62,065 nt of DNA, from assembly GCA_036788835.1 (NCBI GenBank), contig DAIQMR010000011.1, positions 1-62,065 on the forward strand, given 5' to 3'. Shown one piece after another: positions 1-8,994 of this stretch. Below the pieces are notes generated by a model that searched no databases, had not been told where the DNA came from, and saw only the letters and a program-made list of their open reading frames with translations. This stretch comes from JALCSJ01 sp036788835 (GTDB taxonomy: Bacteria > Bacillota > Negativicutes > Acidaminococcales > Acidaminococcaceae). A program made the translations under genes and the position numbers. The stretch's first letter is position 1, and each line of letters begins with the position of its first letter.

Positions 1-43
1 CAAATGTATGGTCTTTTTTTTGCGTAAAATACTTAATTATATT

Positions 44-73
44 TTGACATGTCATATTACTTACAGTTATAAT
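44..73 (+). promoter_or_regulatory. Sigma-A type promoter for the first membrane protein gene
   Basis: A perfect TTGACA (44-49) is followed by an 18-base spacer and a perfect TATAAT (68-73). It lies about 75 bases before the chosen start codon at 150, so the gene probably has its own transcript. No operator-like palindrome is visible around it. Confidence 0.6.
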
Positions 74-149
74 GATATAAAATCATATGATAACAACTTT
101 TGAAATTATTTCCCTCTTTTGCACTCAATTTCTACACGGAGACACAGAC

Positions 150-1862
150 ATGAAACCTACTAAAGCATGCACTAAATCTTTGCTAATTCTTACTCTTGTT
201 TTTACTGTTATGTTTGTATTAAATAACTGGATGCCATTACATAGGGACGATTATGACTATTCCATGATATGGGGAACAGCTCAGCATATTGATTCATTAC
301 AGGATATATTTATATCGCTTTATAACCATTACATGGATCATGGTGGACGTATGGTAACAGTGTTTATTTTAAAAATATTTCTTTGGGCAGGCAAAAGCTG
401 GTTTGATTTGGCTAATGCAGCGGCTTTTACTTTGTTTGTTGTTCTTATGTATTTTCATGGGTGTCGGACTTTAGATGTGTCATTTTCACCTAAGCTTTTA
501 GGAATTACAGCTCTTTTAGCTTGGCTCAGCTTTCCCCACTTTGGTGAAGTGGCCATTTGGAAAAGCGGGTCTACCGTATACTTATGGTCGGGACTAATCG
601 TAGCATTATTTTTATTGCCTTATAATTTGTTTTTTGTACGTAAGTTTTCAGGGAATAGGGCCTTTACTTTAGGTATGTTTCTATTAGGTTTTTTTGCCGG
701 ATGGTCTCTTGAAAATCTTAGTGTTACAGCTTTTATAATTGCGGCGGGGATTGCTTTTTATTGCAAGAGATATCCTCATAATATGCCATTGTGGATGCCC
801 ATGGGAGCTTTAGGCAGTATCTTTGGCCTCATAGGACTTATTGGTGCTCCGGGGAATTTCAACCGTTATAAATGCCAGGGAAGTGGCAAGGGAATACTAA
901 TTCATATAGGAAATCAGTTCGCAGGAAATGGGGAGATGCTGTTATATATTTTACCCATGGTGTTACTTATGCTTCTGGCGTATAGGGTATTAAAGGAGAA
1001 TCTTGTTCAGGTTCAAACAATGGAAACTACTCTGGAGACAGGTTTCAACACTAAAAGAATATTTACGGTAGCTATATTGTTTGCTCTCGTTTATTCATAT
1101 TTTAATGGTGCTTTTATAGCAAATACTATTCGGGATTTTTTGACTAAACTAATCGTTATACGGCTACCCATATATCCCCAAAAAATACCAGGCAGAGTTT
1201 TACAGTTCGCTAATGTTATGGCAGGATTTGAGGAAATGACTATTTATTGGTGTTGCATTTTTCTGTTTTACTCCATGATAAAAAAAGAATTTGGCTTTAC
1301 TAAAGAACGTATTAAAGTGTTGAACAAGCAGGTTAATGCCAAAATGATTTGGGATAAATATCAGGACATACATTTTCCTGCGCTAATATTTTTCTTTGCT
1401 TTTATTTCTAATTTAGTGATGATAGGCGCTCCTACTTTTCCTGCCAGAGCTACCTTTGGAGCTGTAGCTATGATTATTGTGGGCAGTATAGGAGTTCTGC
1501 ACACTTCTTTAATTCATGAAAAAATGTTAAGGGCAAGAACAGGAAGAATCTTGTTAGGAGCAGGTGCTGCTTTGGGGTGCTTTACTATTGTGTCTGCATT
1601 GCATATTATGTATGCTATTAATGGACAGAATGCCAAACGAATTGCAGAGGCAAGCAATGCTGCTAAAATGCAGAAAGAGATAGCAATAGTGGAACCAATT
1701 GCTTTAAACAATAGAGCATTGCGACATGTATTCTTTTCTGATTTTGATAATTCTATTACCAGCAAACCCGTTTGCCGCTATTATGGCATTAAAAAAATTA
1801 TTGTGGTTCATAATGATTATGAAGATAAGATTTTAGAACATTACGGGCTGCAGCGCAGGTGA
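150..1862 (+). CDS. Polytopic membrane protein, DUF6056-like
   Basis: A 570-residue integral membrane protein with roughly ten hydrophobic segments spread over its length. A charged HRDDYDY motif follows the first membrane segment, and an aromatic WKSG...YLW stretch lies near residue 150. That arrangement resembles DUF6056 proteins, which look like GT-C type membrane glycosyltransferases, but the assignment is from memory of the pattern and no substrate can be named. The start at 150 is preferred over an in-frame ATG at 87 because a GGAG lies just upstream and the first membrane segment follows directly. It stands alone, separated from dapF by about 140 non-coding bases. Confidence 0.6.
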   Translation: MKPTKACTKSLLILTLVFTVMFVLNNWMPLHRDDYDYSMIWGTAQHIDSLQDIFISLYNHYMDHGGRMVTVFILKIFLWAGKSWFDLANAAAFTLFVVLMYFHGCRTLDVSFSPKLLGITALLAWLSFPHFGEVAIWKSGSTVYLWSGLIVALFLLPYNLFFVRKFSGNRAFTLGMFLLGFFAGWSLENLSVTAFIIAAGIAFYCKRYPHNMPLWMPMGALGSIFGLIGLIGAPGNFNRYKCQGSGKGILIHIGNQFAGNGEMLLYILPMVLLMLLAYRVLKENLVQVQTMETTLETGFNTKRIFTVAILFALVYSYFNGAFIANTIRDFLTKLIVIRLPIYPQKIPGRVLQFANVMAGFEEMTIYWCCIFLFYSMIKKEFGFTKERIKVLNKQVNAKMIWDKYQDIHFPALIFFFAFISNLVMIGAPTFPARATFGAVAMIIVGSIGVLHTSLIHEKMLRARTGRILLGAGAALGCFTIVSALHIMYAINGQNAKRIAEASNAAKMQKEIAIVEPIALNNRALRHVFFSDFDNSITSKPVCRYYGIKKIIVVHNDYEDKILEHYGLQRR

Positions 1863-2000
1863 CGATGTGTCAGCACACTAGGCATTGTACATACAAAAAA
1901 GAACCAGCACATATTCATGATTATTATCTCTTCCTTTTTACCATATAATTTTGTATAATTATATAGTATGCAGTTGTTAAAGGAAAGGAAGGTAGCCCCA

Positions 2001-2876
2001 ATGAAAATGCGTTTTACGAAAATGCATGGAACAGGCAATGATTATGTGTATGTAGATTGCATGGAACATGAATTGCCCCACCCGGAAAGAATTTCTCAAT
2101 ATATCAGTCATCGCCGGTTTTCCATCGGTTCAGACGGACTTATTTGTATCTGCCCTTCTGAGACCGCAGATTTTAAAATGCGAATGTTCAATGCTGATGC
2201 ATCAGAAGGCAAGATGTGTGGCAATGGGACACGTTGCATAGCAAAATATGTGTATGACAAAGGCTTGACTAAGAACACTGAGATTACCTTGGAAACTTTA
2301 AGCGGCATTAAAAAAATAGACATGACATTAGGGGCAGATGGCCTGGTAGCTGCAGCCACTGTGGACATGGGGGAACCTATTGTTGCCACTAAGCAGATTC
2401 CTATGATATGCGACAAGCCTACTTTCATAGACGGAACTATTTCCCTGATAAAAAATCCACAGCAAAAAATCAGAGGCACAGCTGTTTCTATGGGCAATCC
2501 ACATTTCGTGATTTTTGTTGACGATGTAGATAATTATGATGTGGAAGGTATCGGCCGACAGATAGAAAAGCATCCCTTATTTCCTGAGCAAACCAATACA
2601 GAATTTGTTCAGGTGATGGACAAAAACTCCGTGAAATTCCGTGTCTGGGAAAGAGGCAGCGGGGAGACATGGGCCTGCGGTACAGGAGCCTGTGCGGTAG
2701 CATTTACTACGATTAATCTGGGCAGGGCAGGACATAAAGGCGAATTCCTGAATGTTTACGCCAAAGGCGGAGATTTGCGTGTGATGCATGACAAGAATAA
2801 TCATATAATTTTGCAGGGCCCGGCTGTTACAGCTTTCGAGGGAGAGATTGACATCCCGGACGAATTGCTGAAGTAA
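2001..2876 (+). CDS. dapF: Diaminopimelate epimerase
   Basis: Converts LL- to meso-diaminopimelate, the last step before lysine and the peptidoglycan cross-linking residue; cytoplasmic and cofactor-independent. The 291 residues match the family length. Both active-site cysteines are visible: Cys73 in MCGNGTRC and Cys226 in ACGTGAC, along with the N-terminal MHGTGNDY motif. The start at 2001 has a good AAGGAAGG ribosome site; an in-frame ATG at 1968 lies upstream of that site. A TATAAT box at 1954-1959 sits just ahead without a good -35. Together with dapL downstream it gives the short aminotransferase route from tetrahydrodipicolinate. A partial copy of its 3' end lies just after the stop codon. 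Confidence 0.95.
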   Translation: MKMRFTKMHGTGNDYVYVDCMEHELPHPERISQYISHRRFSIGSDGLICICPSETADFKMRMFNADASEGKMCGNGTRCIAKYVYDKGLTKNTEITLETLSGIKKIDMTLGADGLVAAATVDMGEPIVATKQIPMICDKPTFIDGTISLIKNPQQKIRGTAVSMGNPHFVIFVDDVDNYDVEGIGRQIEKHPLFPEQTNTEFVQVMDKNSVKFRVWERGSGETWACGTGACAVAFTTINLGRAGHKGEFLNVYAKGGDLRVMHDKNNHIILQGPAVTAFEGEIDIPDELLK

Positions 2877-2950
2877 AAGACCCGTCCAACAGTCCGCAAA
2901 CCAGATCTGCTGCGAATTGACATCCCGGACGAACTGCTGAAGTAAAAGAC
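2847..2950 (+). repeat. Tandem partial duplication of the dapF 3' end
   Basis: A 35-base segment covering the last codons and stop of dapF (2847-2881) recurs at 2916-2950 with a single T/C difference, giving a period of 69 bases. The second copy is preceded by unrelated sequence, and no start codon would let it be translated as a gene. It looks like a recent short duplication or a slippage relic. Confidence 0.8.
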
Positions 2951-3066
2951 AGCAGCCAGACACAGAACACATTCAAGAGAGATGTGGCTGCGTTTGAGAT
3001 GAAAGACAACAGTTTTACTACAAGAAAAATTTGTTTGTTACATAATAAAAAAGAGGGGTTAGACAA

Positions 3067-4263
3067 ATGGCATTGGTAAATGGTAATTACAGTAATTTGC
3101 AACAAAGCTACCTATTCACGGAGATAGCTCACAGAGTGGCTAAATTCACCCAGGAGCACCCGGAAAAGAAAATCATAAAGATGGGTATAGGTGATGTGAC
3201 TCTGCCTTTGGCACCGGCTGTTATTAAGGCTATGACAAAAGCTGTGGCGGAAATGGGTGTCAAGGAAACCTTCCGTGGCTATGGCCCGGAACAAGGCTAT
3301 GGCTTCCTCCATGAAGCGTTGGTTAAATATTACGTTTCCCATGGCGTTAATCTGGAAACAAATGAGATTTTCGTTAGCGACGGTGCTAAAAGCGACTGTG
3401 GCAACCTTACGGATATTTTTGACGATAAGAATATTATTCTGTTGCCGGATCCTGTTTATCCGGTGTACGCAGACACGAATGTTATGCGGGGCAGGGAAAT
3501 AGTATATATGAATGGCACACCGGAAAATGGCTTTCTGCCTATGCCGGACCCAGCTGTGAGGGCTGATATTATTTATCTGTGTTCACCCAATAATCCTACT
3601 GGTGCGGCTTATACCAAGGCTCAGTTGGCAGAATGGGTAGATTATGCCAATAAAAATGATGCAGTGATTTTGTTTGATGCTGCCTATGAATCTTTCATCA
3701 CCAATCCGGATATTCCACACAGTATTTATGTTGTTCCGGGAGCAAAAGAGTGCGCTATTGAAATCAGTTCTTTTTCCAAGACAGCCGGGTTTACAGGAAC
3801 CCGCTGCGGCTATACGGTAGTGCCTCATGCTTTGAGGCGTAAATCTCCGGAAGGCAATATTATGGAACTGAATAAAATGTGGCTCCGCCGTCAAACTACG
3901 AAATTTAACGGAGTAAATTACATTGTGCAAAGAGGCGCAGAAGCGGTATTCTCTCCCGAAGGTCTGAAAGAATGCGGCGCTATGCTGGAATATTATAGAG
4001 AAAATGCCAGAATCATGATGGAAACCTTGGACGCTAAAGGCATTAAATATTTCGGAGGAGTATATTCTCCCTATATTTGGATGCAATGCCCTAATGGCAT
4101 GGGCTCCTGGGAATTCTTTGATTTTCTGTTGACTAAGCTGGCTATAGTAGGCACTCCCGGCGAAGGCTTCGGCAAAATGGGAGCTGGATATTTCCGCCTG
4201 ACTGCCTTTGGCAGCAAGGAAGGAACCATTGAAGCGATGGCAAGATTTACAAAAGGGTTATAA
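3067..4263 (+). CDS. dapL: LL-diaminopimelate aminotransferase
   Basis: PLP enzyme that makes LL-diaminopimelate directly from tetrahydrodipicolinate and glutamate, bypassing the succinylase or acetylase steps. The 398 residues have the fold-type I layout: the N-terminal GDVTLPL and FRGYGPEQGY motifs typical of DapL, the SPNNPTG loop (about 173-179), and the Schiff-base Lys238 in SSFSKTAG followed by GTRCGY. An AGAGGGG ribosome site precedes the ATG. It sits next to dapF on the same strand with a 190-base gap, so the two may be co-transcribed or each have a promoter. Confidence 0.95.
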   Translation: MALVNGNYSNLQQSYLFTEIAHRVAKFTQEHPEKKIIKMGIGDVTLPLAPAVIKAMTKAVAEMGVKETFRGYGPEQGYGFLHEALVKYYVSHGVNLETNEIFVSDGAKSDCGNLTDIFDDKNIILLPDPVYPVYADTNVMRGREIVYMNGTPENGFLPMPDPAVRADIIYLCSPNNPTGAAYTKAQLAEWVDYANKNDAVILFDAAYESFITNPDIPHSIYVVPGAKECAIEISSFSKTAGFTGTRCGYTVVPHALRRKSPEGNIMELNKMWLRRQTTKFNGVNYIVQRGAEAVFSPEGLKECGAMLEYYRENARIMMETLDAKGIKYFGGVYSPYIWMQCPNGMGSWEFFDFLLTKLAIVGTPGEGFGKMGAGYFRLTAFGSKEGTIEAMARFTKGL

Positions 4264-4320
4264 TTTCATAAAAAAAGAGTTATAATAATGTGTATAAAAT
4301 ATGAGATGGAGGGATTGAAT

Positions 4321-4764
4321 ATGAAAAAAATATTAGTTTTAGTAACTGTTTTGATAATGGGCTTGGCAAACTTGTGCTTCGCTTCTAACGGCACGCTGCT
4401 GGATAACGAAGAAAAGACCGCCACACAGGTTTTATCCGCTATTGCAGGCAAAGCGGAATATACGGAAATTCGTCCCGGTTTTTCTGCCGGCTTGGCTAAA
4501 AATTTGACCAGCGCTAAATTCGTGGAAATGAAAAAAGCTATCGGTGATAAAATCGGCAGTATTTCTAATGCTAAACTTCTTGTCCTGCAAAAATTTGATA
4601 ATGCAGATAGTTTGATTTTCATTGGCAAAGGCTCTAAGTCTCCCAATGTGGAAATTCGTTTTGTGTTTGAAACTAGCGGCAGAAAGCCTTTGCTAAACGA
4701 GATTACCATGCGTCCCGTAGAAATTAAAAAGCAAGCAGCTCAAACAGCTCCTGCTCAGAAATAA
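4321..4764 (+). CDS. Small secreted protein of unknown function
   Basis: I do not recognise the family. The 147-residue product begins with MKKILVLV and a hydrophobic stretch ending in a cleavable-looking CFASNG site, so it is probably exported. The mature part is mixed charged/hydrophobic with no cysteines and ends in an Ala/Gln-rich tail. The start at 4321 is chosen because GGAGGG lies eight bases upstream and the signal peptide begins there; the longer reading frame from 4288 would bury it. A terminator follows immediately, so it is the last gene of its transcript. Confidence 0.6.
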   Translation: MKKILVLVTVLIMGLANLCFASNGTLLDNEEKTATQVLSAIAGKAEYTEIRPGFSAGLAKNLTSAKFVEMKKAIGDKIGSISNAKLLVLQKFDNADSLIFIGKGSKSPNVEIRFVFETSGRKPLLNEITMRPVEIKKQAAQTAPAQK

Positions 4765-4780
4765 TTTTGAAAAAATAAAA

Positions 4781-4813
4781 AAGCTCTCAGATTAAAATCT
4801 GGGAGCTTTTTTT
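4781..4813 (+). terminator. Intrinsic terminator after the small secreted protein gene
   Basis: A 12-pair stem (4781-4792 with 4797-4808, one G-U pair) and a four-base loop, followed by seven T residues. It separates the dap region from the convergent Mrp gene. Confidence 0.8.
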
Positions 4814-4888
4814 GCTATAGTGTTCATAGTTCTAACGAAGAGAATCGGCCTTAAAAGTTGACAAAACAATACCGTCTAAATTTCATCA

Positions 4889-5746
4889 CTATTTCGTTTC
4901 TTTGATAACATTGTTGACTAGGGTTTCTAAGGCGGATTTAGTTGTATCACCCAGTTTGTCTATGGGATTACCTGCATCATCTGCAGCAACAATAGTTGGG
5001 TCAATTGGCAATCTGCCAAGAAAAGCCAGACCTTTTTCTGTGGCTAGTTTTTCTCCGCCCCCGGTTTTGAAAATGTTAATGACTTCGCCGCAGTGAGGGC
5101 AAACAAAGCCGCTCATATTTTCTACGATACCGAGGATAGGCATTTTGGCCAATTCACAAAAGTTAATGGATTTGCGTACGTCGGCAAGGGCAATTTCCTG
5201 AGGAGTAGTAACCACAATGGCTTTGGCGTCTTTAATAGTTTGGACTACGGTTAAAGGCTCGTCACCGGTACCGGGAGGACAGTCGATAATCAAGTAGTCC
5301 AAAGGGGACCATTGAGTATCTGACAGAAATTGACGAATTACGCCAATCTTTACGGGGCCCCGCCAAATCAAGGCATCGTCTTTGTTGGGCAACAGCCCCT
5401 GCACAGTAATTACTTCCAGATTATCATTGTACTTGTAAGGCAGTAGTTTGTCAGCAGTGGCAGTCAGGTGTTTGTCCGCAATACCTAACATACCGGCAAT
5501 ACTGGGACCGTGCAGGTCGATGTCCAGCAGGCCTACTTTGTAGCCTTTCTTGCTGAGCATCAGGGCCAAATCGGCAGAAACGGTACTTTTGCCTACGCCA
5601 CCTTTGCCGCTCATTACTACTAGTTTGTGTTTTACTTGTTGCAAAAAATTATTGATGGCTGTATCCTGGGCGTTAGCTTGTTTCGCCTGGGGATTACTGC
5701 TGCAGCCAGCACAGTCTTCATGATTACAGTTATCGCATTCAGTCAT
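4889..5746 (-). CDS. mrp: Mrp/NBP35-type Fe-S cluster carrier ATPase
   Basis: P-loop ATPase that holds and transfers Fe-S clusters to apoproteins in the cytosol. The 285-residue product has a deviant Walker A motif GKGGVGKS at 47-54, the DIDLHGPS and DCPPGTGDE motifs of the family, and a C-terminal CPHC pair that would bridge the cluster between two subunits. A short N-terminal extension carries four cysteines (4, 7, 12, 15; CxxC...CxxC), as in NBP35 and many anaerobe homologues, so a second N-terminal cluster is likely. The start at 5746 has a GGAGG site eight bases upstream; the longer frame to 5782 has none. Confidence 0.92.
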   Translation of the reverse strand: MTECDNCNHEDCAGCSSNPQAKQANAQDTAINNFLQQVKHKLVVMSGKGGVGKSTVSADLALMLSKKGYKVGLLDIDLHGPSIAGMLGIADKHLTATADKLLPYKYNDNLEVITVQGLLPNKDDALIWRGPVKIGVIRQFLSDTQWSPLDYLIIDCPPGTGDEPLTVVQTIKDAKAIVVTTPQEIALADVRKSINFCELAKMPILGIVENMSGFVCPHCGEVINIFKTGGGEKLATEKGLAFLGRLPIDPTIVAADDAGNPIDKLGDTTKSALETLVNNVIKETK

Positions 5747-5885
5747 TTGTCTAAACCTCCGAAATAAATTTAAAAATGTCATTGGTACTATTATATGCTA
5801 CAGGTACTTTTATTGCAAATTATCTGTAAAAAGCCTTACTTGTCCATAGGGTTTCGTGTATAATAGAAGTGTGAAGTTAAAAATA

Positions 5886-5934
5886 TTGGCGGATGATATT
5901 GGCAGGAGCATAGAGCGGGTTGGCGGATGATATT
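5886..5934 (+). repeat. Short direct repeat in the mrp / secreted-protein intergenic region
   Basis: The 15-base string TTGGCGGATGATATT occurs at 5886-5900 and again at 5920-5934, 34 bases apart, between divergent genes. It could be a pair of regulator sites or a slippage product; nothing in the sequence decides between them. Confidence 0.5.
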
Positions 5935-5986
5935 TATCTGACGATGTTTGCATATATATGTATATATATATTCGAGGAGGGATAAT

Positions 5987-6619
5987 ATGCAACTAACTAA
6001 AAAGTTACAAATAGTCGGTGTTACCATGGCTTTAATGGCTTTATGTATGGGGTCTACAACCTTGGCTGCTCCAAAACCCAGAGATTTGCTGGCAGACGGG
6101 GAATTGTTCACCTCAGAAATGGTTGTTAAATCCGGTAAAGTTGTGTATAAGGATATAACAGTAGATACATCTAAGTGGGTTTGGCATAACAAAAAGGGCT
6201 ATCCCGAACAATTAACCTTCGCCACCTTTATTTATGGTTCCGATTTGCCGGTAACCGCCAAGGTTACCAAACAAGCCGGAGGAGTTCCTACAGGCGTTGC
6301 CATGGCTCAGAATGCCTTTGAAAAAAATGCGGTGAAAGCTAATGCTAACACTTTGTTTATTTATGCCACAACAGGACCTAGCGCTGCCAAAACGGCTATT
6401 AAGATTACCAAGGCAGAGCTTTTTGGCCGCCTGCTGAATGTAACAGTGGCCCTGAAGGATGCAGAGCCCAATACTCCTTTAACCATGAATCTTGTTTATC
6501 CTGAATCCACAGCGGCAATTCCTTTGAGCAAATTGCCCAGATTCGGCACATTACGTATTCGTATTGCGGATACCCAAGGACATGCTATCAGAAACATGGA
6601 TACGGACATTACTGATTAA
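5987..6619 (+). CDS. Secreted protein of unknown function
   Basis: A 210-residue product that I do not assign to a family. It starts with a classic signal peptide (MQLTKK, a hydrophobic core, then TTLAAPKP around residue 27), so the mature protein is exported or periplasmic. The rest is rich in Thr, Ala, Lys and Val without cysteines and looks like a beta-rich extracellular domain. The start at 5987 has a GAGGAGGG site seven bases upstream, whereas the frame opening at 5948 would put a run of Tyr/Ile in front of the signal peptide. It is divergent from mrp. Confidence 0.6.
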   Translation: MQLTKKLQIVGVTMALMALCMGSTTLAAPKPRDLLADGELFTSEMVVKSGKVVYKDITVDTSKWVWHNKKGYPEQLTFATFIYGSDLPVTAKVTKQAGGVPTGVAMAQNAFEKNAVKANANTLFIYATTGPSAAKTAIKITKAELFGRLLNVTVALKDAEPNTPLTMNLVYPESTAAIPLSKLPRFGTLRIRIADTQGHAIRNMDTDITD

Positions 6620-6697
6620 TAACTTCTGCTGCTTAGCAATGGATGCAGTAGTTAAGATGGTTGAGAAGACTATAATCATGACGGGATGCGTATTGCT

Positions 6698-7393
6698 ATG
6701 AAAAAGAATGGGAAAAAGCTGGGGGTGCTGGGAGGTATGGGGAGTGCCGCTTCGGCTGAATTTCTGCGGATTTTGGCAGACAAGGCCCCGGCTATAATAG
6801 ATCAGGATCACCCTGTCGTGTACATGATCGCCGATAGCGAAATCCCTGATAGGACAGAAGGAATTCTGGGCTTGGGACCTGATCCCGGCGAACAAATATA
6901 TAAAGATTTGGAACAACTAGCCCAAATGGGCGCAGATGTTTTGGCTGTGCCTTGCAATACTGCCCATTATTTTATCGATAGATTTACAAAGCCTTTGCCC
7001 CTGCCTTTAATTCACATTGTTGACGAGACGGTTAAAGCGGCGAAGGAGATGAATCCTAAGGGCGTCTGGATGCTTTCCACCCTGGGTACATGGCAGACTG
7101 GACTCTATCAGAGCTATGCCCAAAAGCATAACTTGACCTTGTTTTTCCCCAATGAAAAACAGAGAGAATTAATTCACAAAAGTATTATGGAAGTAAAGGC
7201 TAATTCCATGGAAGAAGCAGGAAAACTGTGCAGAGCTATTGTGGAGGAATTGTGGGCCACAAAGGACATACCCATTATGCTGGCTTGTACTGAGCTGCCC
7301 TTGGCCTATAAGGCATCAGGTCTGCCTATTTCCAAGGCTACGTCCAGTTTGGATGCCTTGGGGTCAGCATGCATCAGGGCGTTGTATGAATAG
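6698..7393 (+). CDS. Aspartate/glutamate racemase family protein
   Basis: Cofactor-independent racemase fold. Both catalytic cysteines are present: Cys86 in VPCNTAH and Cys197 in LACTELPL. With the N-terminal GVLGGMGS motif this points to the aspartate racemase branch (MurI-type glutamate racemases differ around the first motif). The product would supply D-aspartate or D-glutamate for the cell wall, but related proteins racemise other amino acids, so the substrate is open. The start is uncertain: ATG at 6686 and at 6698 are both possible and neither has a strong ribosome site. The MFS gene follows 30 bases later and may be co-transcribed. Confidence 0.85.
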   Translation: MKKNGKKLGVLGGMGSAASAEFLRILADKAPAIIDQDHPVVYMIADSEIPDRTEGILGLGPDPGEQIYKDLEQLAQMGADVLAVPCNTAHYFIDRFTKPLPLPLIHIVDETVKAAKEMNPKGVWMLSTLGTWQTGLYQSYAQKHNLTLFFPNEKQRELIHKSIMEVKANSMEEAGKLCRAIVEELWATKDIPIMLACTELPLAYKASGLPISKATSSLDALGSACIRALYE

Positions 7394-7423
7394 AAACTGA
7401 GAAATATAAATTAGGGAGCGGCT

Positions 7424-8644
7424 ATGTCTAAGATACATCGGGGATGGTATGTCTGTGCCGGCACCACAATCATGTTTTTTGCTACTACGGGAATTCTGGC
7501 TAATGCCTTTACGGTATTTCAGCCCTATATAATCAAACAGAATAATTTCACCAATACACAAGGGTCCGCTTTATTAATGCTGAGGAATTTTATGTCTCTG
7601 GTTTTGATGTTTTTTATTATCAAACTATATGACAAAATTACTCTGCGGACGGGGATGACGGCATCCGTGCTCATTAGCGCTCTGTGCTGTTTGCTTTACA
7701 GTCAGGCCCAAAGCTTTTATGTATATTGTTTTGCTGCATTATTGGCCGGAGCTGCCTGTACTTTAGGGGGCATGCTGCCGGCTTCGGTTTTGCTGGTTAA
7801 ATGGTTCAATAGCCACAGGGCATTGGTTATCGGCATTTGTTCTGCCGGGTCGGGGGTAGCATCTATAGTAATGCCGGCTATTTTAACTAACATAGTGGAA
7901 ACTTATTCTTTGTCAGCCGCTCTTTTGACTCTGACAGTTTTGGAAATAGTATTGGCAGTACTGGTTTATCTGCTTATCTGTAATTCTCCGGAAGAAGTAC
8001 ATTTGACGCCGGTGTCGGATGCCAAGCCTCTGGATGAAGCATTACCGGGTAAAGACAATGCTATAGATGTGGCGGCAGATTATGCTCATTTTAAGATCAT
8101 GCTGCTGGCTATCTTTTTAGTAGGGACAACCAATAGCAGCGCCTATTGCCATATTGCCGTGCTCTATAAAACCGAGGGCTTTACTGCCATGACCATTGCC
8201 TTAGGGTTATCCATTATAGGCGTAACTTTGACCATCGGTAAATGTTTATACGGAGAGGTTGCCGATAGAATAGGAACTTATAGGGCTAATTGGATTTTCT
8301 TCAGTTTATTTATTCTGGGACTATTTTTGGCGGCACTAGCCTTTATTCCCAGCACCCTGTTATTCTTGACTTCTATGGCTTTAATGGGTATAGGTTTTGG
8401 CATTACGACTTTGGGAACCTCTCTGTGGGCCGGGGACCTATCCACGGTGCAGAGCTACGGAAACACTTTGCGGAAATTTCAGATTGCCTCCTGGGTAGGC
8501 TCTTTTTCCTGCAGCATGTTGCCTGGAGTTATAGCCGATATCTGCGGCAGTTATGTGCCGGCTTATTTTGGTCTTGTGGTTTTTACCATTATAGGTTTTT
8601 TACTGATTCAAAAAACCTATAAACATTATGGCTTGGTAAGATAA
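7424..8644 (+). CDS. Major facilitator superfamily transporter
   Basis: A 406-residue permease with about 12 membrane segments in two halves separated by a hydrophilic loop near residues 190-215. The start MSKIHRGWYVCAGTTIMFF resembles the oxalate/formate antiporter-like and monocarboxylate-type MFS proteins of anaerobes. The substrate is unknown. A GGGAG site precedes the ATG. It lies 30 bases after the racemase gene and ends about 65 bases before the promoter of the aromatic operon. Confidence 0.8.
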   Translation: MSKIHRGWYVCAGTTIMFFATTGILANAFTVFQPYIIKQNNFTNTQGSALLMLRNFMSLVLMFFIIKLYDKITLRTGMTASVLISALCCLLYSQAQSFYVYCFAALLAGAACTLGGMLPASVLLVKWFNSHRALVIGICSAGSGVASIVMPAILTNIVETYSLSAALLTLTVLEIVLAVLVYLLICNSPEEVHLTPVSDAKPLDEALPGKDNAIDVAADYAHFKIMLLAIFLVGTTNSSAYCHIAVLYKTEGFTAMTIALGLSIIGVTLTIGKCLYGEVADRIGTYRANWIFFSLFILGLFLAALAFIPSTLLFLTSMALMGIGFGITTLGTSLWAGDLSTVQSYGNTLRKFQIASWVGSFSCSMLPGVIADICGSYVPAYFGLVVFTIIGFLLIQKTYKHYGLVR

Positions 8645-8709
8645 TATACAAGAGAGTGTAATATTGTGAACATTTTTTAAATACAAGAATAAAATTTTGA
8701 AAATTTTCT

Positions 8710-8738
8710 TGACGTAGAGAAAATTTAGCTGTAACATA
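8710..8738 (+). promoter_or_regulatory. Promoter of the aromatic amino acid operon
   Basis: TTGACG (8710-8715), a 17-base spacer and TAACAT (8733-8738) form a good vegetative promoter. Transcription would begin near 8745 and run through the leader peptide gene and the attenuator before reaching aroF at 8995. No repressor palindrome is evident, which fits control by attenuation. Confidence 0.65.
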
Positions 8739-8769
8739 AGTCCATTAATACTATTAAGGCGGTTCAATT

Positions 8770-8910
8770 ATGGAAACTTCTCAGACTAGCAATTGGACAA
8801 TGACAAATGCGTATTATTTTACCCAAAGCTATTACTTTAGCTTTGGTTACTTTACGTACGCAAAATTATATAAGTTCAATGCCGTGAAGAGAAGACATCA
8901 AAAGGCCTGA
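8770..8910 (+). CDS. Aromatic-rich leader peptide of the aro operon
   Basis: A 46-codon open frame, ATG at 8770 to TGA at 8908-8910, with an AAGGCGG ribosome site seven bases upstream. Its composition is striking: 7 Tyr, 5 Phe and 1 Trp, with 12 aromatic residues among positions 15-36 (clusters YYF, YYFSF, YF). It ends in a basic tail. It lies between a promoter and an intrinsic terminator, directly upstream of the DAHP synthase gene. This is the layout of a transcription attenuator, in which ribosomes stalling at Tyr/Phe codons would prevent terminator formation when charged tRNA-Tyr or tRNA-Phe is scarce. The peptide itself probably has no function after synthesis. I assign the role from position and composition; pairing of the alternative RNA forms was only examined by eye. 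Confidence 0.85.
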   Translation: METSQTSNWTMTNAYYFTQSYYFSFGYFTYAKLYKFNAVKRRHQKA

Positions 8911-8940
8911 AAAGAGGCTTTAACTAAGCGTGTTAATGAT

Positions 8941-8967
8941 GCAGACTCCTTGCGAGTCTGCTTTTTT
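8941..8967 (+). terminator. Attenuator terminator upstream of aroF
   Basis: A perfect 8-base-pair stem GCAGACTC/GAGTCTGC (8941-8948 with 8954-8961), a five-base loop and six T residues, 27 bases before the aroF start. A possible antiterminator pairs 8896-8900 (CATCA) with 8937-8941 (TGATG) and 8889-8891 with 8946-8948, which would occupy the left arm. A second small hairpin (AAGGCCT with AGGCTTT) overlaps the leader stop codon. Read-through would depend on where the ribosome pauses in the leader peptide. Confidence 0.85.
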
Positions 8968-8994
8968 AATGCCTAAAAACAGGAGGAATTCAAA

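Noticed and set aside
2328..3105. Overlapping minus-strand frames across dapF and its repeat
   Set aside because: Shadows of dapF; apparent internal repeats in their translations simply reflect the duplicated dapF tail.
8902..8923. AAGGCCT/AGGCTTT hairpin as the antiterminator of the aro leader
   Set aside because: It does not overlap the terminator arms, so it cannot exclude terminator formation directly; it is more likely a pause hairpin around the leader stop codon.
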